The notes below the pieces were generated by a model that was not told the origin of the DNA, ran no database searches, and saw nothing but the letters and a program-made list of their open reading frames with translations. Made by a program: the position numbers and the translations under genes. From Paguma larvata (taxonomy: Eukaryota; Chordata; Mammalia; Carnivora; Viverridae), in the NCBI GenBank assembly GCA_030068075.1, contig CM057834.1, forward strand, positions 94,133,119-94,197,118: a stretch of 64,000 nt of DNA, in the 5' to 3' direction. This document shows positions 58,738 to 64,000 of this stretch, in pieces (within the stretch, counting starts at the first letter, position 1; each line of letters starts with the position of its first letter).

Positions 58738-59610
58738 AAATAAATATTGCATTTCTTTTCTATCTTATGAGATTTCAAACACACCAAGGGTAAGCTCTGG
58801 AACTTTGATATTTTTTTCAATATTCTTAATAATTAGCACAGTGACATGAAAATCACCATAACTGCAAAATATTTTTTAAGATAGTCTTTGTACATGGACC
58901 TAAATTGGCAAGAACTGCAGAATCACTTATTTTTGCCTGTAATGATCCTATTGACTTCCAAGTTAGTCAAAGTCATTCTATAATGGAAAAATTTGGGCTA
59001 TCAAATTTGGCATAAAATTTGGCTTATTAGCTGGAAAAAGCCTATGTAGAAAGCCATTATAAGATGAATTAATACAATTTGAAATTCAGAGTCATGGATT
59101 ACGAATTAAATTATTTAGGAAAGGAAATCTTTTGATTTATGCTTCAGTTCTGGTATAGTATCTAATGGCAGTCTTTGGTTTATCACATTACTTAGTTCAA
59201 GCTCTACCTGGATTTAAACGCATAAAATTTTTCCAATAGGAACATAATATTTACCTTGGGAAAGAAAAATCAATGAGAAGTAAGCTTAAACAAAATATAT
59301 TTTTCCTGAGTTATTGCTTCCTCTCTACCCTCTCCCCTGCCCCTTCTCCCACCCCCTCTTGTTCTCCCCTCCCTTCCTCTTGGAAATCTGCTCATGTTAA
59401 AGTGCCAGCATGTTGAATCTTGCTGGTGCAAATAACTTTTTAGAGAGGGTACTGGAATTAAGATAACTGTGTCTTGCAGAATACCCCACTAGGTATCAGA
59501 ATTTTGGTCTAATAAGATTATTCCATCTCCTCATTGTTTTTCCCTATTTTATCTTCTTCCTTATGACAACATACACATGCTAGTGATTTTATCTTCACTA
59601 TGACTGGCAG
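58738..59610. other. Unassigned sequence with a pyrimidine tract
   Basis: A C/T-rich tract of about 70 bp at 59320-59392. Otherwise nothing was recognised. Confidence 0.35.
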
Positions 59611-59613
59611 TCA

Positions 59614-59862
59614 TATAATTTTAATAATTTTTTAAATTTTTTTATGTTTATTTATTTTTGAGAGAGGCAGAGACAGAGTATGAGCAGAGGAGGAGCAGAG
59701 AGAGAGGGAGACACAGAATCTGAAGCAGGCTCCAGGCTCCAAGCCGCCAGCACAGAGCCCAATGCGGGGCTCGAACCCACCAACTGTGAGATCATGACCT
59801 GAGCTGAAGTCGGACGCTTAACCGACTGAGCCACCCAGGCTCCCCAATTTTAATATTTTTTA
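59614..59862 (-). mobile_element. tRNA-derived SINE, reverse, with TSD
   Basis: Low end TTTTTTTATGTTTATTTATT, high end GAGCCACCCAGGCTCCCC at 59845. The flanks ATAATTTTAATAATTTTTT and CAATTTTAATATTTTTT are a decayed duplication. Confidence 0.92.
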
Positions 59863-60180
59863 TCTAATTCATTCTAGGCTAACACCGTGCATTTAACTAA
59901 TTTTTGAATGACATAAATGTGGGAAGAAGAGCAAAAATTAAAAATTGAATACAGATTGATATAAGATGACATTTAATGGGGGCATGAATATAAATATCGA
60001 GTGTGAGATGTTAAGGCATGAGGTAATAACACGATATATGAAAACAAAATGTAGGAACTTTAATTCACTGTATACTAAATATGAGTCAAAATGTTATGGA
60101 AATGATAAAATTAAAGTTTAGACCACTTTCAAGATTATAATGTATACAAGAAGAGAAATAATCATCACTCCTCTTTGGAG

Positions 60181-60622
60181 TAGACTGTATTTTTATTTTA
60201 TTTTATTTATTTTTATTTTTATTTTATTTTAAGTGTTTTTTTTAATGGTTTACTCATTTTTGAAACAGAGAAACAGATCATGAGTAGGGGAGAGACAGAG
60301 AGAGAGAGAGAGACACAGAATCTGAACCAGACACTGAGCTGCCAGCACAGAGCCCGATGTGGGGCTTGAAGCCGCAGACCAGGAGATCATGAGCCAAAGT
60401 CGGACACTTAACAGACTGAGCCACCCAGGTGCCCCAATTTTTTTTTTAATTTTAGAGATGGGAGGAAGAGAGAGAGAGAATCCCCAGCAGGCTCTGCACC
60501 ATCAGCACACAGCCCAATGTGGGGCTTGATCTAATGAACCTTGAGATTATGATTTCAGCCAAAAATCAACAAACAGGTGCTTAACTGACTGAGCCATTCA
60601 GGTGCCCCTAGAGTGTATTTTA
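60181..60622 (-). mobile_element. Two reverse SINEs, one nested in the tail of the other
   Basis: The outer duplication TAGACTGTATTTTT (60181-60194) versus TAGAGTGTATTTTA (60609-60622) brackets two heads: CACCCAGGTGCCCC at 60435 and CATTCAGGTGCCCC at 60608. The outer copy is the right-hand head; the inner copy inserted in its T-rich tail, which includes a (TTTTA)n stretch at 60190-60225. Confidence 0.88.
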
Positions 60623-61963
60623 ATAAGTTTCTTTAGGCTTAGAGGCCATACCTGTTAGCTGTTGACAAATATGTAAGATTTAGACAAAGAAAATGAGTTA
60701 ATTTGGATTGTTTGAAATGACATCCTTAAAAAATAGCTGACAAAATGGTAAAGATTTATCTTGAGAAAATTGCACTTGAAGGAAACTAAAGATCTGACAA
60801 GTACTTAAATCTTTTTTAACATGAGAAAGAGTATTGTATTCTAGGTCAGCCCAGACGATAAAAGTAGATTCAATGAATGTAAGGTATAGGAAAACAAATA
60901 TAGCTGAGTACAATGATCAGTTAGGTCCTTAACAAGTAGGAATGAAAACCTGTGAGATAACATTTCTATCAGTTGGTTTCATCCATTGACGTATTAATAA
61001 ATGTTTAGATGGTCATTTATTGAGGGGCAATTTTTGAAAATATTGGTAAATGGCTAAGTGGCCTTAAGAGCATTTGAACTCAAATATATTCTGATGCCAT
61101 TATATCATACTGAAAACCTAACTTTAGCCAAAACCCCTACCTTCCTAATATATGACATGTATATTTTCCCAGTCATTACTGCTTTGTTTCTCTTGGCATC
61201 ACCGCCATTTTCTCCCTTCATCAGCTTTTTGCAATATTCCAGTGCTTCTCTACTCAGCCTGGGCTAGATGATCAGAAACACCAACTTTCTTCTCACTATG
61301 TTGGCGTATTTACCGGTCTTAATTTTATGGTTTGTTCTTTCCATAACCAATGACCTGTACTCTAACTTCAACGACACTGATAAATTTATGGTAAGAATAA
61401 CTAAGATATAATTTGTGAAAAGAATATTGGGAGATTTTTAAAGACCACGTGATTTTCCTCCCCTACAAACTACAGACACAAACTATGTCTCAAAGTTCAG
61501 TCAGGCTTTTATAAGATTGTTTTCACTCCAAAATAAAACTAAGTAACCCTGTCCAAAGTTCAACCCTTTCCAACACAACACTTGAGCGTCTACCTTCAGT
61601 GGGGGAGGATGGGTGGAAGGAATGTATGAAGCAGCTGGATGCTGCCAGCAAGTTCTCACACTCCAAAGAAACTGATCCGCTCTGGTCTGTACTCCATTTA
61701 CACCACAATCACACTTTTTTGAGAGCCATCCCAAATCCTAAAACTGCTAAACACATTTACTGGATAAGAATAAAAACAACAAACATATGGGGTTCACATT
61801 TTACAACAGCCAGAAAGTTGTCTGATCTTATTTGTTCCTTAGGTTCATTAGCTTGGTTTCTAATCACCAGAAATTTTCTGTAATTCATATAGAATATATG
61901 AGTTATATATATGTATATATATCTTCACATGTTAGAATATATATATATATTAAAAGTGTCTCG
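60623..61963. other. Unassigned sequence
   Basis: No repeat or gene was recognised. The stretch at about 61560-61740 is less AT-rich and unique-looking, but its open frames lack splice or homology support. Confidence 0.35.
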
Positions 61964-62245
61964 GGGTTCCTAGGTGGCTCAGTGGGTTAAGTATCCAACG
62001 TCAGCTCAGGTCATGATCTTGTCGGTTCCTGAGTTTAAGCATCCAACTTTGGCTCAGGTTATGCACTCACAGTTCATGAGTTCAAGCCCTGCATCAGGCT
62101 CTGTACCGACAGCTCAGGGCCTGGAGCCTGCTTCAGATTCTATGTCTCTCTGTCTCTCTGTCTCTCTCTCTCTCTGTTCCTCCCTCACTTGTACTCTGTC
62201 TCTCTCTCTCTCTCAAAAATAAAAAGATTTTTAAAACTTAAAAAA
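61964..62245 (+). mobile_element. tRNA-derived SINE with duplicated internal segment
   Basis: Head GGGGTTCCTAGGTGGCTCAG, then the segment from TATCCAACGTCAGCTCAGG to GAGTTTAAG (61992-62039) is followed by a second copy from CATCCAACTTTGGCTCAGG to GAGTTCAAG. The copy is thus about 48 bp longer than usual and has two B-box-like sites. Tail CTCTCAAAAATAAAAAGATT. Confidence 0.88.
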
Positions 62246-64000
62246 AAAATCTTATGCAGATGTGTGCTAATTTCCAGTTTTTCTATTATTAAATATTCCC
62301 TGGTAGTAAATAAGAGAGAAAAATTACTTCACATTTTCTGGCCGTACATAGTTTATTGCTAAGATTTCTTTGACTATAGACTTTTAAAAGTTTTATATCA
62401 TATCTCTTCGGCATCATTCCTGACAGTCTTTAGACCCTGATAAATCTGTTTTCCTCCTGTATCTTGCCTCCTTTGGGCTTCTGAGCTCTGAAAAACTGTG
62501 CTATTATAATGATACCCAAATGGCTCCAATCACTCCAACATATTTTTCTACCAATTAATCTCTAACTTTTTTACCTGCTTTTAGTGAATATTAGTTTGCA
62601 TAGCCTACAGTTATTGATTTCTTGCTAATTCTGCATTGCTGTCATTCATGTAACAAGTGTTTGTTCTCTTCCTATCATTCCTATTCACTCAAACTTACCT
62701 TAAGAAAACAGGGTGTATTCAAGTAAGACTTCCTGCACTGCTCTTCATTCCTAAGCAACACGAACCTACATCTCTATCCTCCCTTCCTCATTAGTGCTCT
62801 TGCCAAGCAAACACTGTCATTTTCAATTTTAATTCTTCAGACTTCAAGGATTTTCTCCTGTGCACTGTTCCATGATTCTTCCATTCTTCAGACTTCAAGG
62901 ATTTCCTTCTGTTCATTGTTCTATGGTTCTATTCTATTGTAAGTCCCTGGATTCTGTTACTGAATTTTAAAAACAGGTCAACCCTTACTCATATTCCAAT
63001 ACACCTTCTCTTGCTCCTCATCCATTTCTCCTTTACGCTTTTTGCCTGCATAGTAACGGGATAGGAAAATGTATATTTTTTGACTCCTGTTTAGCGCAAT
63101 AATTTAAGGAGCACAGGCTATGTTGTTCAGTTGCCTACTGAATATCAACTCTAACACATGTGTTCCTAATTACTTTAAATCACTGAAATGCCTTTTCATT
63201 TGTAAATGGCTATACCAACAGTATTTTGAGAATTAAAATCAAATTATAGATAGAAGAATCTTAAAACATTCAAAACATAATATGGCTAAAGGTATGTTAG
63301 CCACTGTTAACTTTATCAGCACTTTAAAAAACGGGTTTTCATTAAATCTTCTAACAGAAATTAATATGTATAATTGTAAATATTAATCTTCCCTTTCCAA
63401 TATCAAAACACGAGGGAGAAATGCAGACAACTGGAACCTTGGCTTTTTATCCTACTTGTTTTACCTTTTAAAAATGTAATACCTGAATATATAAAAGAAA
63501 CAGGTTAATTAGCAAAATTCTATTTTGAGTGTCTAAAGTAATGGATATTATTTGAACACTGTTAAAGAATTTCCGTAGTGGAACCAGGAGCAAAATATCA
63601 AAGAGCTCTTCACTTTCTAGACATCTATCTCTTCAGCGCTCTAATGTTTTTCTAGATCCCAAAAACTTATTTAAACTATAGCTAGGTAAGTGCTTGGAAA
63701 GCAAAAAGTGGGATCTCTACACATCTAAAATGTCTACAACAAAGGAAATGATTTTTTTAATAATATATAAAGGAAATAGCCCACACATACATGTGCAGGC
63801 ATATGTAAATACACATGTATTTGTCTTACATCTTATTTAGAAAATACAATACCTGAATTATGCTTTTAAAATTATTTTAAAATGCCTAAAATTAACAAAC
63901 ATCTATAACTTAAAATTAAGAAATATTAAAGGAACATGCATATTTTCGTATTATCTAATTTGGTTTTAGAAATTTTATAAGGCCATTTTAATCTTTGAAA
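62246..64000. other. Unassigned sequence to window end
   Basis: AT-rich, no gene recognised. Contains one 51-bp tandem duplication at 62832-62933. Confidence 0.35.
62832..62933. repeat. 51-bp tandem duplication, two copies
   Basis: ATTCTTCAGACTTCAAGGAT starts at 62832 and again at 62883. The two 51-bp units differ at roughly a sixth of positions, so the duplication is old. Confidence 0.85.

Noticed and set aside
1..64000. Functional tRNA, rRNA, CRISPR, phage or bacterial operon content
   Set aside because: All tRNA-like signals are SINE heads. Repeat types, splice-like signals and composition are mammalian, with no prokaryotic feature.

Overview
The window is mammalian nuclear DNA from a carnivoran, most likely a cat-family (feliform) genome. 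The main evidence is about 37 copies, in both orientations, of a roughly 200-bp tRNA-derived SINE. Each copy has a head reading GGGCGCCTGGGTGGCTCAG, a (CT)n-rich 3' half and an AATAAACATTAAAAAA-type tail, which is the felid form of the carnivore CAN-SINE and not the dog SINEC_Cf consensus. The DNA is AT-rich and intergenic/intronic in style, with no CpG island, no functional RNA gene and no long intact ORF. Most short open frames are SINE heads, dinucleotide repeats or L1 debris read through by chance.

Two protein-coding signals stand out. (1) At 52886-54255 on the + strand there appear to be the last two coding exons of an unidentified split gene: a 149-bp exon, open throughout, with an AG acceptor and a consensus GTAAGT donor, then a terminal exon whose acceptor phase matches and which ends in a stop codon. 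Together they encode a C-terminus of about 83 residues that I cannot name. (2) At about 41800-42925 lies an intronless, decayed retrocopy of FRG1, with a lost start, two frameshifting insertions, a nonsense codon, a deletion and a lost normal stop, but with a 3' UTR that still ends in AATAAA. Weaker exon-like signals are at 51623-51720 and 49181.

The rest is transposon strata. The oldest layer is MIR and L2 fragments, MaLR/MLT1-like solo LTRs (22.4, 30.3, 39.7 and 57.5 kb), one palindromic MITE-like element inside an LTR, and four pieces of one ancient unnamed repeat family (3.8, 21.8, 26.1 and 37.0 kb). Above this lie L1 pieces of several ages (7.6, 9.4, 12.3, 13.7, 21.5, 25.0, 26.5, 40.1, 40.5, 43.7 and 54.3 kb). 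Four of these have an inverted segment next to a forward segment; for the 25.0-kb copy, target-site duplications bracket both arms, the signature of twin priming. The youngest layer is the felid SINEs, many with readable target-site duplications and several nested in each other or in L1s and LTRs.

Layout: 0-20 kb, SINEs, an ancient repeat, L1 pieces and microsatellites; 20-41 kb, LTR, L1 and L2 relics with long unassigned stretches; 41.8-42.9 kb, the FRG1 pseudogene; 43.7-47.8 kb, a large rearranged old L1; 48-52.9 kb, SINEs and possible intron sequence; 52.9-54.3 kb, the 3' end of the candidate gene; 54.3-64 kb, L1, LTR, L2, SINEs and unassigned sequence. Family names come from remembered consensus features and were not checked against a repeat database.
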